64,000 nt of DNA from Paenibacillus cookii (lineage in GTDB: Bacteria; Bacillota; Bacilli; Paenibacillales; Paenibacillaceae), in contig NZ_BORW01000012.1 in the NCBI RefSeq assembly GCF_018333375.1, positions 1-64,000 of the forward strand. The letters are read 5' to 3'. Made by a program: the position numbers and the translations under genes. The notes beneath the pieces are model-generated. The model was not told the DNA's origin. It saw only the letters and a program-made list of their open reading frames with translations, and ran no database searches. Every line of letters begins with the position of its first letter. The first letter of the stretch is position 1. This document shows, one piece after another, positions 18,637 through 27,597 of this stretch.

Positions 18637-19884
18637 TCACCTTTCCGCATGCAGCCGCCGCCAGATCGAGCGAACGAACGTCCATAACAGCGAGGCTGCG
18701 GTAATGAACGCGATCAAGAGGCAGAAGTACGCCAACCGGTCGGCGAACGCGCCAGGAGCCCACGCAAACCCCGGGTCCGGCACGAAGGGCTGGAATGCAG
18801 GCGCAGGCAACAGCTTGCCCATCACCGGATTCCACAGCAGCAGGACAAGCGCCGCCGCCAAAACGGCATGGATCAGGCGGGCAAACATAAACGGCAGGTA
18901 GCGCAAATTGGTGGCATGCAGGATGCTCGCGATTTGCGCATGAACCGAAAGGCCTCCCCAGGATAAAATAAACGCCGCCGCCGCCGCTTTGAAGGGCAGT
19001 GGAATGGAAGCCGCCGCTTCTCCGGCGGAACGGGCGCCAAGCGTCACCTCAAAAAGCCCGCCCACAAGGGCCTCGGACAGCGAAGCGGGAAAACCCCCGA
19101 TCCTCAGCAAATGTTCCAGCACCCGGTACAAGCTTCTCATCACGCCGGCCTGGGTCAGAAGCTCCAAAAAAACCGAAAAGAATACGACTAGCCCTCCGAC
19201 GACAATAATAAGCTTTAATGAGGATTCCACGGCCTGCCGCATCATTTCGCCCAAGCTCCGGCCGTCTTCCATTCTTGCATGATGCATCGCCGCAAAAGCA
19301 CGCCGAATCCGGCTGCGCCGATCCTTTGCGTTTTGGGCCGATTTGCCCGAAGCCGCAGGCAGGCTGTGCCTGCTCCCGTGGAAGCGCATGAGCAGCCCGA
19401 TCAAAAATCCGCCGCCGTAATGGGAAATCGCCAATATAACCGCCAGTTTGGGGTCATGGAAAAATCCTACGGAGACGGCTCCGATCAGAAAAATCGGATC
19501 CGAAGACGTCGTAAAAGCGACGAGCCGCTCGCCTTCGTCCCTGGTCACCATGTTCTGTTCCCACAGCTTGGCCGTCAGCTTGGCGCCGATCGGGTAGCCG
19601 GATACGTAACCCATGGCCGCAACGAATCCTCCGCTGCCGGGAATCCGGAACAACGGCTTCATCAGCGGGTCGAGCAGCGTCCCGAACAAATGGACGACGC
19701 CGAAGCCAAGCATGATTTCCGAAATGATAAAAAACGGGAACAAGGAAGGGAAAAGGACGTCCCACCATATCTCAAGGCCTCGCAAGGCGGATTCCAGGTA
19801 TGCCCCCGGGAACAGCATCATGAGTAGAAGGAGCGCGGCAAGTGAAACGATCATGAGCGGAAGACCCAGCTTTTTTACGGACAT
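18637..19884 (-). CDS. ylbJ: Sporulation membrane protein YlbJ (SpoVV)
   Basis: Integral membrane protein of 415 residues with about eight to ten helices and nucleoside-recognition (Gate) domain features. It matches YlbJ/SpoVV, which moves dipicolinic acid from the mother cell into the forespore. Conserved signature regions include GSGGFVAAMGYVSGYPIGAK and SWGGLSVHAQIASIL. ATG 19884 has GGAAGGT six bases upstream; the frame is open for 22 more codons, which I regard as untranslated. Confidence 0.88.
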   Translation of the reverse strand: MSVKKLGLPLMIVSLAALLLLMMLFPGAYLESALRGLEIWWDVLFPSLFPFFIISEIMLGFGVVHLFGTLLDPLMKPLFRIPGSGGFVAAMGYVSGYPIGAKLTAKLWEQNMVTRDEGERLVAFTTSSDPIFLIGAVSVGFFHDPKLAVILAISHYGGGFLIGLLMRFHGSRHSLPAASGKSAQNAKDRRSRIRRAFAAMHHARMEDGRSLGEMMRQAVESSLKLIIVVGGLVVFFSVFLELLTQAGVMRSLYRVLEHLLRIGGFPASLSEALVGGLFEVTLGARSAGEAAASIPLPFKAAAAAFILSWGGLSVHAQIASILHATNLRYLPFMFARLIHAVLAAALVLLLWNPVMGKLLPAPAFQPFVPDPGFAWAPGAFADRLAYFCLLIAFITAASLLWTFVRSIWRRLHAER

Positions 19885-20084
19885 AGTCACACCTTCCTGT
19901 TCATGGGTCAATGGAAATGAACCTGTATACCCAAAATTTATGTTTCGCATCGGACAAACAGTACAAAAAAAGTCAGAAAGCGTTTACAAAACGGGTGTTT
20001 TTTTGGCGAATGTATGTTAAAATATACAAACAAAACCTCAATTTAAAGGATTAAATTTGAATATATGGATGGAGTGATGGGATC

Positions 20085-20180
20085 ATGAGTATTGTCGCCG
20101 GTGTTCTGGTCTGCGCCTTCGTGTATGTCATTCGCGCCTCACTGGTCCATCCTGGGGAAGAGGATTGGAGCAGCTACTAA
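20085..20180 (+). CDS. Small single-helix membrane protein, 31 residues
   Basis: A short frame with GGAG ten bases before the ATG and a terminator right after it. It encodes one hydrophobic helix (about residues 3-17) and the polar tail HPGEEDWSSY. No family recognised. The ribosome site, the following terminator and the typical small-protein layout support expression, but the frame is short. Confidence 0.5.
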   Translation: MSIVAGVLVCAFVYVIRASLVHPGEEDWSSY

Positions 20181-20193
20181 TCATTATCTTGAA

Positions 20194-20224
20194 GGAGCTA
20201 AACAAACGTTTAGCGCCTTTTTTT
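20194..20224 (+). terminator. Terminator after the 31-residue frame
   Basis: GGAGCTAAAC pairs with GTTTAGCGCC (one mismatch), followed by seven T residues. Confidence 0.75.
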
Positions 20225-20342
20225 GTTTTTTGATATACTTGGAAATGAAACCATGCGCCTCTTCGGCTTTTGGGTCCTGCCTGCTTGAAACACCATGGAT
20301 CCACAGACTATAGAACGAAAGACATGAAAGGAACGTGGGGAT

Positions 20343-21044
20343 GTGGCTTTAGAACCTCTTTATACCATTAAAGTGACCTGCAGTTTTTGCGAACATGAAT
20401 TTCAAACCTCGCGCGTCCGTCCCAGCTTCAAGAAAGCCATCCGGACCGATTCCGACTTTTGCGCGTATTACAAGGACGAAAATCCGGATTACTACGTCGT
20501 CAGGGTATGCCCCAAATGCGGGTTTGCCTCGACGGAAAACTCGATGGAACGGCTGAACGATTCGCAAAAAAGGCGGTTCGAAAGCAGCATCAGCAGCCGC
20601 TGGACCTGCAAGGACTTCGGAGGGCGCCGGAATTGGGAAGCGGCTTTGGAAACGTACAAGCTCGCTTTGCTCGTCGCCCAGACGATCGGTGAAAGGGAGC
20701 GGATCATCGCAAGCCTGCTTCACCACATCGCCTGGCTGTACCGGTATAAAGGAGACGAAAAACAAGAGCAGCGTTTCCTGAAATACTGCCTGGAATCATA
20801 CATAAAGGTTTATGAACTCGAAGGCGTGGGCGCAAACAACGCCCGTCTTTTATATTTGATCGGGGAGCTGAACCGCAGAATCGGCGCTTTTAACGAAGCG
20901 GTCCGTTGGTTCTCGCGGGTCATCAACGACAAAAACATCATCGACGCGGCCATGATCCGGGCCTCCCGCGAACAATGGGGCGTTCTCCGCGAGCAAATGC
21001 TGGCCCGCAAACTGGAGCTGCCGTCCGAAATGAATCCGGCTTAA
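20343..21044 (+). CDS. DUF2225 family protein
   Basis: A 233-residue cytosolic protein. The N-terminus has two Cys pairs (CSFC near 13 and CPKC near 57) that look like a zinc ribbon; the rest (about 95-225) is helical and TPR-like. This layout is the DUF2225 family found in Bacillota; function unknown. Start is GTG 20343 with AAAGGAA about eleven bases upstream. Confidence 0.82.
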   Translation: MALEPLYTIKVTCSFCEHEFQTSRVRPSFKKAIRTDSDFCAYYKDENPDYYVVRVCPKCGFASTENSMERLNDSQKRRFESSISSRWTCKDFGGRRNWEAALETYKLALLVAQTIGERERIIASLLHHIAWLYRYKGDEKQEQRFLKYCLESYIKVYELEGVGANNARLLYLIGELNRRIGAFNEAVRWFSRVINDKNIIDAAMIRASREQWGVLREQMLARKLELPSEMNPA

Positions 21045-21051
21045 GCAAACA

Positions 21052-21078
21052 AAAACACGCATGACTCATGCGTGTTTT
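21052..21078. terminator. Bidirectional terminator
   Basis: AAAACACGCATGA and TCATGCGTGTTTT form a perfect 13-bp stem with almost no loop. It serves the DUF2225 gene and the facing small zinc-ribbon gene. Confidence 0.75.
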
Positions 21079-21092
21079 GCGTACAAAGACGG

Positions 21093-21323
21093 TTATCGGA
21101 CAGGCTGGTCGAAGCGAAGATAGTCGTTATCCGTTTCGATGACGTTCAACCTGCTGCTGCAGCAGGGGAAAACCACCAGCTTTTTGCGGCCTTCGTTGAC
21201 GTTTTTCAGTTCGCTTGGCTTCAGGTTCAACCTCACGTTCCGGGCACCGCAGAAAGGGCATTCATGCACATAGATGTCGCCCATCTGTTTGTCGTAAGGC
21301 CAAGTATGCGAAAAAGGGATCAT
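21093..21323 (-). CDS. Small zinc-ribbon-like protein
   Basis: A 76-residue protein with CPFCGA near residue 22 and a Cys pair in VFPCCSSR near 54, consistent with one zinc site. No named family recognised. It overlaps the stop of the upstream 56-residue gene by an ATGA arrangement, so the two form a translationally coupled pair. Confidence 0.65.
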   Translation of the reverse strand: MIPFSHTWPYDKQMGDIYVHECPFCGARNVRLNLKPSELKNVNEGRKKLVVFPCCSSRLNVIETDNDYLRFDQPVR

Positions 21324-21490
21324 GGCTTGTCCTTCTTTTCCGCTTCTTTGGCATCGGCCTGTTCTTTGCCGAGCTCGGCGATTTTTTGCAGCAAAATATG
21401 CTGCGGCATGTGCATGAGATGTTCGAGCGGCACTCCCAGTTTTTCGGACAGCTTGACGGCCGTTTCCGGCGAGATTTGCAGTGGTTTCAT
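21320..21490 (-). CDS. YycC-like small protein
   Basis: A 56-residue helical, charged protein beginning MKPLQISPETAVKLSEKLGV, with MHMPQHILLQKIAELGKE after it. From memory this resembles the short YycC family of Bacillus; function unknown. GGAGG lies about ten bases before the ATG, and its TGA overlaps the next gene's ATG. It is too short for many gene callers. Confidence 0.65.
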   Translation of the reverse strand: MKPLQISPETAVKLSEKLGVPLEHLMHMPQHILLQKIAELGKEQADAKEAEKKDKP

Positions 21491-21620
21491 GGCAAGCATC
21501 CCTCCATTCGGATCTATTTCAGTCCCTTTGGGACCTGTTTGCAGGATTGTTCCCTTACGTAATACACCTTATCACGAAAACCGTTCAATTGAAATCCTAT
21601 TCAAAGAAAGGTGATTGTTC

Positions 21621-23420
21621 ATGAATAACCCATTGAAATTGACCTGGGATTTGGAATCCATTTTTCCTGGAGGTTCCTCTTCTTCGGAGTACCAAACGTT
21701 CCTGGATACGCTCGAGAAGGATCTCCGCCAGCTGAAGCAGGACGTGGAAGCCGCCCAAGCTCCGGCCAGCGTTCAGGAGACGGAAGCGTTCGACGCGATC
21801 ATCGCCTCGATGAGCAGCTGCATTTCCCGCCTTTCCGAAGGCAGCGCGTTCGTCAGCTGTTTGCAGGCACAGGATCAGAGCGATAAAAAAGCCGTTCAGC
21901 TCTCCGGCCGCATCACCGGCTTGCATGCGCTGCTCAGCACGATTACCACGCAGTTCGACGATCTTCTCGCCCGCACGGACGACGATACTTGGAAAGCTTG
22001 GATGCAGCGCGAAGTGGTGCAGCCGATTTCCTTCGTCCTGAATGAAAGCAGGGATCAGGCACGCGAAAAGATGAGCCCTGAGCTGGAAAGCCTGGCGCTG
22101 GATTTGGCCGTAGACGGTTACCATGGCTGGGGCGACCATTACGATACGGTGGTCAGCCATATCAAAATCCCGTTCGAAAAAGACGGGGAGACCGTGCTGC
22201 TGTCCGCGGGACAAGCGCATAACAAACTGCATGACGCGGATAAGGAAGTTCGCGACTCCATGTTCGTCAAGTGGAAGGAAGCATGGGCCGAGAAGGCCGA
22301 TTTTTGCGGGGACACGTTAAACCATCTGGGCGGCTTCCGCTTAAAGCTGTATGAGCGCCGCGGCTGGAACGAAGTATTGAAGGAGCCGCTCGCCATCAAC
22401 CGCATGTCCAAGCAGACCCTGGACGCGATGTGGGGCGTCATTCAGGACAACAAGGCGATGCTGGTCAAATATATGGAACGCAAGGCCAAGCTTCTTGGCG
22501 TCGACAAACTGAGCTGGGTCGACGTCGAAGCGCCGATCGGCAAGGTTTCCTCCACCGTGTCTTACCAGGAAGCGGCGGAAACGATCGTGGAGCAGTTCCG
22601 CAAATTCAGCCCGAAAATGGCCGATTTTGCCGAAATGGCTTTTGACAAGTCGTGGATCGAGGCCGAGGACCGTCCCGGCAAACGCCCTGGCGGGTTCTGT
22701 ACCTCCCTGCCTGTCAGCAAAGCGACGCGGATTTTCATGACGTACAGCGGCACGGCTTCGAACGTGTCTACGCTCGCGCATGAGCTGGGACACGGATATC
22801 ACCAGCACGTGATGGACGACCTTCCGGTATTCAACCAAAACTATGCGATGAACGTGGCCGAAACGGCTTCGACGTTTGCGGAAATGATCGTTTCCGACGC
22901 CATGGTGAAAAAAGCCGGCGACGAGCAGGAAAAGCTTGCGCTGCTTGAGGACAAAATCCAGCGGAGCGTTGCGTTCTACATGAACATTCACGCCCGTTTC
23001 CTGTTCGAAACCCGCTTCTACGAAAAACGCAAAAACGGATTGCTTAGCGTCCAGGAGTTAAACGATTTGATGGAAGAAGCGCAAAAAGAAGCGTTTTGCG
23101 ACGCTTTATCGGCTTATGAGCCGACATTCTGGTGCTCGAAGCTGCATTTCTACATCACCGGCGTTCCTTTCTACAATTTCCCGTACACGTTCGGATATAT
23201 GTTCAGCACGGGCATCTACGCGCAGGCGCTTCAGGAAGGCAGCGGCTTCGCGGACAAATACGATGCGCTCCTGCAGGATACCGGCGCCATGACCGTCGAA
23301 GAGCTGGCGAAAAAGCATTTGAATGCGGATTTGACCGGACGGGAGTTCTGGCAAAGCGCTTCCGATCTCCTCAAACAAGACGTGGAAGAATTTTTGGCCA
23401 TGACCGATTCTCTGGCTTAA
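21621..23420 (+). CDS. pepF: Oligoendopeptidase F family (M3) metallopeptidase
   Basis: Cytosolic zinc peptidase of 599 residues that cuts oligopeptides. The HExxH motif is HELGH at about 387-391 with a downstream Glu (NVAETASTFAEM, about 412-423) as third zinc ligand. Length is typical of PepF. ATG 21621 has AAGGTGAT six bases upstream; a TTG at 21615 is too close to it. A strong terminator follows. Monocistronic. Confidence 0.93.
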   Translation: MNNPLKLTWDLESIFPGGSSSSEYQTFLDTLEKDLRQLKQDVEAAQAPASVQETEAFDAIIASMSSCISRLSEGSAFVSCLQAQDQSDKKAVQLSGRITGLHALLSTITTQFDDLLARTDDDTWKAWMQREVVQPISFVLNESRDQAREKMSPELESLALDLAVDGYHGWGDHYDTVVSHIKIPFEKDGETVLLSAGQAHNKLHDADKEVRDSMFVKWKEAWAEKADFCGDTLNHLGGFRLKLYERRGWNEVLKEPLAINRMSKQTLDAMWGVIQDNKAMLVKYMERKAKLLGVDKLSWVDVEAPIGKVSSTVSYQEAAETIVEQFRKFSPKMADFAEMAFDKSWIEAEDRPGKRPGGFCTSLPVSKATRIFMTYSGTASNVSTLAHELGHGYHQHVMDDLPVFNQNYAMNVAETASTFAEMIVSDAMVKKAGDEQEKLALLEDKIQRSVAFYMNIHARFLFETRFYEKRKNGLLSVQELNDLMEEAQKEAFCDALSAYEPTFWCSKLHFYITGVPFYNFPYTFGYMFSTGIYAQALQEGSGFADKYDALLQDTGAMTVEELAKKHLNADLTGREFWQSASDLLKQDVEEFLAMTDSLA

Positions 23421-23450
23421 GGCCTGCTTGGACTCGGCACGGAACGACAA

Positions 23451-23493
23451 AAACAGGAAAAACCGCCCTGAATGGCGTTTTTCCTGTTTTTTT
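23451..23493 (+). terminator. Strong terminator after pepF
   Basis: AAACAGGAAAAACCGCC pairs perfectly with GGCGTTTTTCCTGTTT across a 6-base loop and is followed by T residues. Confidence 0.85.
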
Positions 23494-23615
23494 GCGTTTG
23501 AAAGGAAAAATCAAGGATTTTGTCATATAAACCAGAATTATATCGGAATCTAGACGAAAAAAGGATCGAAAAAGCGAAAGTGTTAGGAATAAATACCCAA
23601 TTATGTTTTATATTG

Positions 23616-23644
23616 TTGTCTGTTCTGGCACCCTGTCTTATAAT
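23616..23644 (+). promoter_or_regulatory. SigA-type promoter of the 134-residue gene
   Basis: TTGTCT (23616-23621), 17-base spacer, TATAAT (23639-23644). The start codon follows 55 bases later. Confidence 0.6.
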
Positions 23645-23698
23645 GAGTCATAAGCCCTAATTATTTTGGCGAAAGTTGAAGAGAGGAAGAAGGAAATG

Positions 23699-24103
23699 AT
23701 GAAAACTGAGCAATTATCCCTAGCAAGACAACTTGATCTGGTCTTCAAGGAACTTGAAGAAGAGCTTTCAGGCCTATCGTCAGGAACGGTGTTTGTGCAA
23801 ATACGAAATAACACCATCGGCAAATTCGGGATTCGTCATCATCCGCTGGAGGGAAGAAACGGAGAGCTTCGATCCGAGGATTCCGGCCTGACTCCGGTTC
23901 AATATTCTTCATTCCGCATCATGGCGCTTGAAAGCCTGAAGTACAAACGCCACTGGACGCACGGCGAAATCAGCTATGAGTTTGCGGTCCGGCAGGGCTC
24001 GATCATCGTCGACGCCATTTTGGAGTCGAATTATAACATGGCGAATTTAATGATCCGCTATCCCAGACATACATATTCAGATTCATTGACCGAAGTTTTT
24101 TAA
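23699..24103 (+). CDS. Conserved hypothetical protein, 134 residues
   Basis: Soluble protein with a predicted helical start, then alternating strands (SGTVFVQIRNNTIGKFGIRH, FAVRQGSIIVDAILESNYNM). No signal or membrane segment and no family recognised. Start is the second of two adjacent ATGs (23696, 23699), with AGAAGGA just upstream; the frame is open further up. It has its own good promoter and is followed by a terminator, so it is a single-gene unit next to a SASP gene. Confidence 0.6.
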   Translation: MKTEQLSLARQLDLVFKELEEELSGLSSGTVFVQIRNNTIGKFGIRHHPLEGRNGELRSEDSGLTPVQYSSFRIMALESLKYKRHWTHGEISYEFAVRQGSIIVDAILESNYNMANLMIRYPRHTYSDSLTEVF

Positions 24104-24126
24104 CCAGATACCAGCTTGAAGCAAGC

Positions 24127-24156
24127 AAAAAAGGCAACCTCGAAGGCTGCCTTTTC
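24127..24156. terminator. Bidirectional terminator
   Basis: AAAAAAGGCA and TGCCTTTT close a hairpin with inner CTCGAAG, serving the upstream gene and the facing SASP gene. Confidence 0.6.
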
Positions 24157-24247
24157 TTGCGGACGTTTTGGCCGCAGGACGGCAGGTATGGCTCACGCCT
24201 TGCCGCCGACCGACATGATATCACATTATACAAATGCCGAAAGCAGA

Positions 24248-24487
24248 TTATTGACGACCGGAAAGCTGCTGTTCTGCGATTTGTACCAGACGTTTCGTGA
24301 TGTAACCTCCCAAAGAACCAGTCTCGCGGGAAGTCATGTTGCCGTAGTATCCGTCTTGAGGGATTTGAACGCCAAGCTCTTGAGCAGCTTCAAACTTCAT
24401 TTGTTGAAGAGCTGCGTTAGCTTGAGGAACCACCAGGTTGTTGGAACGGTTGCCGCGTCCTTGGTTTTGTTGTCCTGCTTGACCCAT
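24248..24487 (-). CDS. Alpha/beta-type small acid-soluble spore protein
   Basis: SASP of 79 residues that coats and protects spore DNA. Both family signatures are present: the GPR cleavage region (KFEAAQELGVQ) and GYYGNMTSRETGSLGGYITK. The N-terminus has a Gln/Gly-rich stretch before NNLVVPQA. ATG 24487 has AAAGGAGGTGA five bases upstream. A paralogue lies at 27598. Confidence 0.95.
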   Translation of the reverse strand: MGQAGQQNQGRGNRSNNLVVPQANAALQQMKFEAAQELGVQIPQDGYYGNMTSRETGSLGGYITKRLVQIAEQQLSGRQ

Positions 24488-24675
24488 GATTGTCACCTCC
24501 TTTGAACTTTATGGTGTTATTATGGTTTTAAAGATTTGAAAACATGCGGCAAAAGAGAACGAAAAACGGTGGGAATATTTTACATGCTTAAGGCCTTTGT
24601 TGAAAAATGGGGGCATCCCGATTTTTCGTCGAAAACAGCTTGTACGGTTTGACAGTCAAATTTGCGTTTTTTCGT

Positions 24676-24717
24676 AAAAAGGCGCCCCTTCGACATATGT
24701 CGAAAGGACGCCTTTTG
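24676..24717. terminator. Bidirectional terminator next to the aldose epimerase gene
   Basis: Long hairpin AAAAGGCG ... CGACAT/ATGTCG ... CGCCTTTT with two mismatches and A/T-runs on both sides. Confidence 0.75.
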
Positions 24718-24733
24718 CGTAATCCTTCGTATG

Positions 24734-25711
24734 TTAAGACCCTGCAGGGTACACCATATCAAGATGCAAGTCCATTTCAACCGCTTGCCCGGGCTCCAGC
24801 CGGATCAAGCCCGTGACATCGGGTCCCGCATCCAGATTCGGAGCGTTCGGGAGCCAGGTGTAAGGCTCGATGCACAAAAATTCCTTGGCATCGCCTTTGG
24901 TGTATAGGACCCAATGCTTATAGTATTGCGGATCCGCCGAATATTGAAGCCCGTAACCGTCGCTGCGCATCAATGTCGCAACGGCCGGCTGGCCTTGTCC
25001 GATCCGGAAAAGCGTGTCGAAATTCGTTCCTTGAAGGTTTAAACCTTCATTAAGTTGTTCCAAAGGCCCCAGCGGCAGCACTTCGCCCGTCGTCAACAAA
25101 TCCTGATCCAGACCGTAGACGGCGTCCACCGGAAGTTTAAGCGTCCATTCTTCGGGTTGTCCATCCAGCAGGAACCACGTATGGTACCCGATTCCGAAAG
25201 GCACGGGCTGATCTCCCAAATGGGTCACCTTAAAATGCTGGGTCAATCTTGCCCCCTGCAAACGCATCGTGACTTCAAGCTTCATCGGTGCCGGAAACTG
25301 CCGCATCCAATTCGGATCGTCCGCGGTCAGAAATTCCGTGGTTACCGCGCAGCCTTCTTCGTCTTCTTCGATATCGCTGACTCTCCAAGGCTGCGTGCGG
25401 TGCAGACCATGGATATGGTTGTCCCCGGCCGTGTTGCGGTCGAATTGATACTGGCGGCCTTCATATTCGAAGTGCCCCCCGCGGATTCTGCCCGGAGGAA
25501 TGAGCATCGGCATGCCGAAATGATAGGGTTTTTGCATATAAAATGCCAAATCGTTTTCATCGGGTGTTCTTAAGACTTGTCGGTTCTGGATGTTGTCCCA
25601 GATGGAAATCACGTTGTTCCCCAGCCACGGCAGCAGCGTGACTTCAAGCTCGCGACTATGAAGGATGTAAGTATCGTAACCATTCCATTGCCCTTTGGTC
25701 ACTTGTTTCAT
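24734..25711 (-). CDS. Aldose 1-epimerase family protein
   Basis: Galactose mutarotase superfamily protein of 325 residues, all-beta fold. Recognisable blocks: MPMLIPPGRIRGGHFEYEG near 68-86, NHIHGLHRTQPW near 97-108 (catalytic His region), GIGYHTWF near 174 and IEPYTWLPNAPN near 283. It probably interconverts sugar anomers, but the substrate cannot be told. No sugar-use genes adjoin it. ATG 25711 is preceded by AAAGGAGC. Confidence 0.85.
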   Translation of the reverse strand: MKQVTKGQWNGYDTYILHSRELEVTLLPWLGNNVISIWDNIQNRQVLRTPDENDLAFYMQKPYHFGMPMLIPPGRIRGGHFEYEGRQYQFDRNTAGDNHIHGLHRTQPWRVSDIEEDEEGCAVTTEFLTADDPNWMRQFPAPMKLEVTMRLQGARLTQHFKVTHLGDQPVPFGIGYHTWFLLDGQPEEWTLKLPVDAVYGLDQDLLTTGEVLPLGPLEQLNEGLNLQGTNFDTLFRIGQGQPAVATLMRSDGYGLQYSADPQYYKHWVLYTKGDAKEFLCIEPYTWLPNAPNLDAGPDVTGLIRLEPGQAVEMDLHLDMVYPAGS

Positions 25712-25804
25712 ATCGATGCTCCTTTTCCAATCTTTGAATTCAGTTCGTTTACGGTCACTTTAAGATATCATAACAGATTTTGCGACGGTTCGTAAAAAAG
25801 AGGT

Positions 25805-25834
25805 TTGACAATTTGACAAGTTCAGCGATATCAT
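25805..25834 (+). promoter_or_regulatory. Promoter of the trpS T-box leader
   Basis: TTGACA (25805-25810), 18-base spacer, TATCAT (25829-25834). A second TTGACA at 25813-25818 is closer than usual to that -10. Confidence 0.6.
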
Positions 25835-25864
25835 AGGCATTGCATAAAGGCTTTCAATGATTAT

Positions 25865-26154
25865 ACGAACACGATGACAGGGACAAGTAAGCAAAGGCGG
25901 CATAACCTTCAGAAAGCCGGTGGTTGATGCGAACCGGTGGAGCCGATTTTGCCGAATGGACCCTTGAGTGCCGAGTTGAACGGAAGCGGTAAGCTTCCCG
26001 CGTAGGCCGGCCGGCTTATTCCACGTTAAGGAATCGAAAGGCTTCCAGAACATGGGTTTTGCGTACGCTTCGTATGCATGATCGTTTCCATGCTGGCGGC
26101 AAAAAAGGGTGGCACCACGGTCTCACGTCCCTTACGGGCGATGGGGCCTTTTTT
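25865..26154 (+). ncRNA. T-box leader, tryptophan-specific
   Basis: Classic T-box riboswitch ahead of trpS. It shows the Stem I opening (GATGACAGGGACAAGTA), a specifier loop GAATGGACCCTTGAGTG with UGG codon at 25957-25959, the T-box sequence AGGGTGGCACCACGG at 26106-26120, and a terminator hairpin ending in a T-run at 26149-26153. Uncharged tRNA-Trp should pair with UGG and the T-box bulge and favour the antiterminator, raising trpS expression. Confidence 0.93.
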
Positions 26155-26189
26155 GCATACACATAAATTAACATTTGGAGGGATATTTC

Positions 26190-27179
26190 ATGAAAAAGGT
26201 ACTTTCCGGCATTCAGCCGAGCGGCAAGCTGACGCTGGGCAACTATATCGGCGCCATGAAAAACTTCGTCAAGCTGCAAAACGACTACGCCTGCAATTTC
26301 ATGGTCGTCGACCTGCATGCGATCACGGTTCCTCAGGAACCGGCGGCGCTTCGCGAGCAGTCGGAGGCGGTAGCGGCCTTGTTCATCGCCGCGGGCATCG
26401 ATCCCGATAAAGCCAACGTATATATGCAGTCCCATGTACCGCCGCACGCGGAGCTGGGCTGGATTCTGACGACGCTCACTTCGATGGGCGAGCTCGAACG
26501 CATGACGCAATTCAAGGACAAGGCTGCCGGAAAAGATTCGGTCGGGGCCGGCCTGTTCGTGTACCCGTCGCTTATGGCGGCCGACATTTTGGTGTACAAT
26601 GCGGATCTGGTGCCCGTCGGCGAAGACCAGAAACAGCATCTGGAGCTGACCCGCGATTTGGCGGGACGGTTCAACCACCGCTATGGCGAATATTTTACGA
26701 TCCCCGAGCCGTACATTCCGGAAGTGGGCGCACGCATCATGTCATTGGACGACGCTTCGAAAAAGATGAGCAAAAGCAATCCGAATCCGGGAAGTTATAT
26801 CGCGCTTCTCGATACGCCGGATGAGATTCGCAAAAAAATCAGCCGCGCCACGACCGATTCCGGCAGAGAGGTCCGTTTCGACCCTGCCGAAAAACCCGAA
26901 ATCAGCAACCTGATGAGCATTTTCGCGGAATGTTCGGGCATGTCGATCGCCGAGATCCAAAACAAATACGAAGGGCAAATGTACGGCGGATTTAAGAAGG
27001 ATTTGGCCGAGGCGGTCGTTTCCGTGATTGAACCGCTGCAAAAGCGATACTACGAAATCCGGGAGTCCGGCGAGCTTCACGATATCCTTCAAAGAGGCGC
27101 CGAAAAAGCAACGGAAACCGCATCGCGCACGCTTTCGGACGTGAAAGAGCGGATGGGCTTCCTGCTGCCGAAAAAATAA
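26190..27179 (+). CDS. trpS: Tryptophanyl-tRNA synthetase
   Basis: Class I aminoacyl-tRNA synthetase that charges tRNA-Trp; 329 residues, normal for bacterial TrpRS. The HIGH-like motif is in GIQPSGKLTLGNYIG (7-21) and the KMSKS motif is at about 192-196. TTGGAGGG lies seven bases before ATG 26190. Expression is set by the T-box leader upstream. Confidence 0.97.
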   Translation: MKKVLSGIQPSGKLTLGNYIGAMKNFVKLQNDYACNFMVVDLHAITVPQEPAALREQSEAVAALFIAAGIDPDKANVYMQSHVPPHAELGWILTTLTSMGELERMTQFKDKAAGKDSVGAGLFVYPSLMAADILVYNADLVPVGEDQKQHLELTRDLAGRFNHRYGEYFTIPEPYIPEVGARIMSLDDASKKMSKSNPNPGSYIALLDTPDEIRKKISRATTDSGREVRFDPAEKPEISNLMSIFAECSGMSIAEIQNKYEGQMYGGFKKDLAEAVVSVIEPLQKRYYEIRESGELHDILQRGAEKATETASRTLSDVKERMGFLLPKK

Positions 27180-27185
27180 ACGGGT

Positions 27186-27362
27186 TTACGCTTCGTTGGA
27201 ACGGTTCTTTTTGGCCTTGACCACAAAACCCCAGCCGATGTTGCAGATGGCCAGCACGCCTAACAATAGGGCGATCCATCCGTTATGGCTTATGGCAATG
27301 GCGCAGGCACCCAAAAGGAAAATGGACGAGCATGCAAACCAAAGGGACAAACCTTTACTCAT
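27186..27362 (-). CDS. Small two-helix membrane protein, 58 residues
   Basis: Two hydrophobic helices (about 6-24 and 29-48) and a basic tail (KAKKNRSN). GGAGG lies about nine bases before the ATG. No family recognised. It ends seven bases past the trpS stop in convergent orientation. Coding character and the ribosome site support it. Confidence 0.6.
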   Translation of the reverse strand: MSKGLSLWFACSSIFLLGACAIAISHNGWIALLLGVLAICNIGWGFVVKAKKNRSNEA

Positions 27363-27597
27363 GTAAAAAACCTCCAGACAAGATATGAATTCTGTTCTGT
27401 ATAACTCTTAAAGACGGTGACATACTAAGCTTGCAAGTTCGTTACTCACTTGAGGATACTGCAAAGATCCGAACGGGACGTTGGGCGGGAGCAGGCTTGA
27501 GCGATGTGCTTGTGCCGGATTCGGCGCCTGAAGGGACCCGTTGCCGGATGTTTGCAAATTCCGAACTCACATGCAGAATAGAAGGGAGATTTTTATT

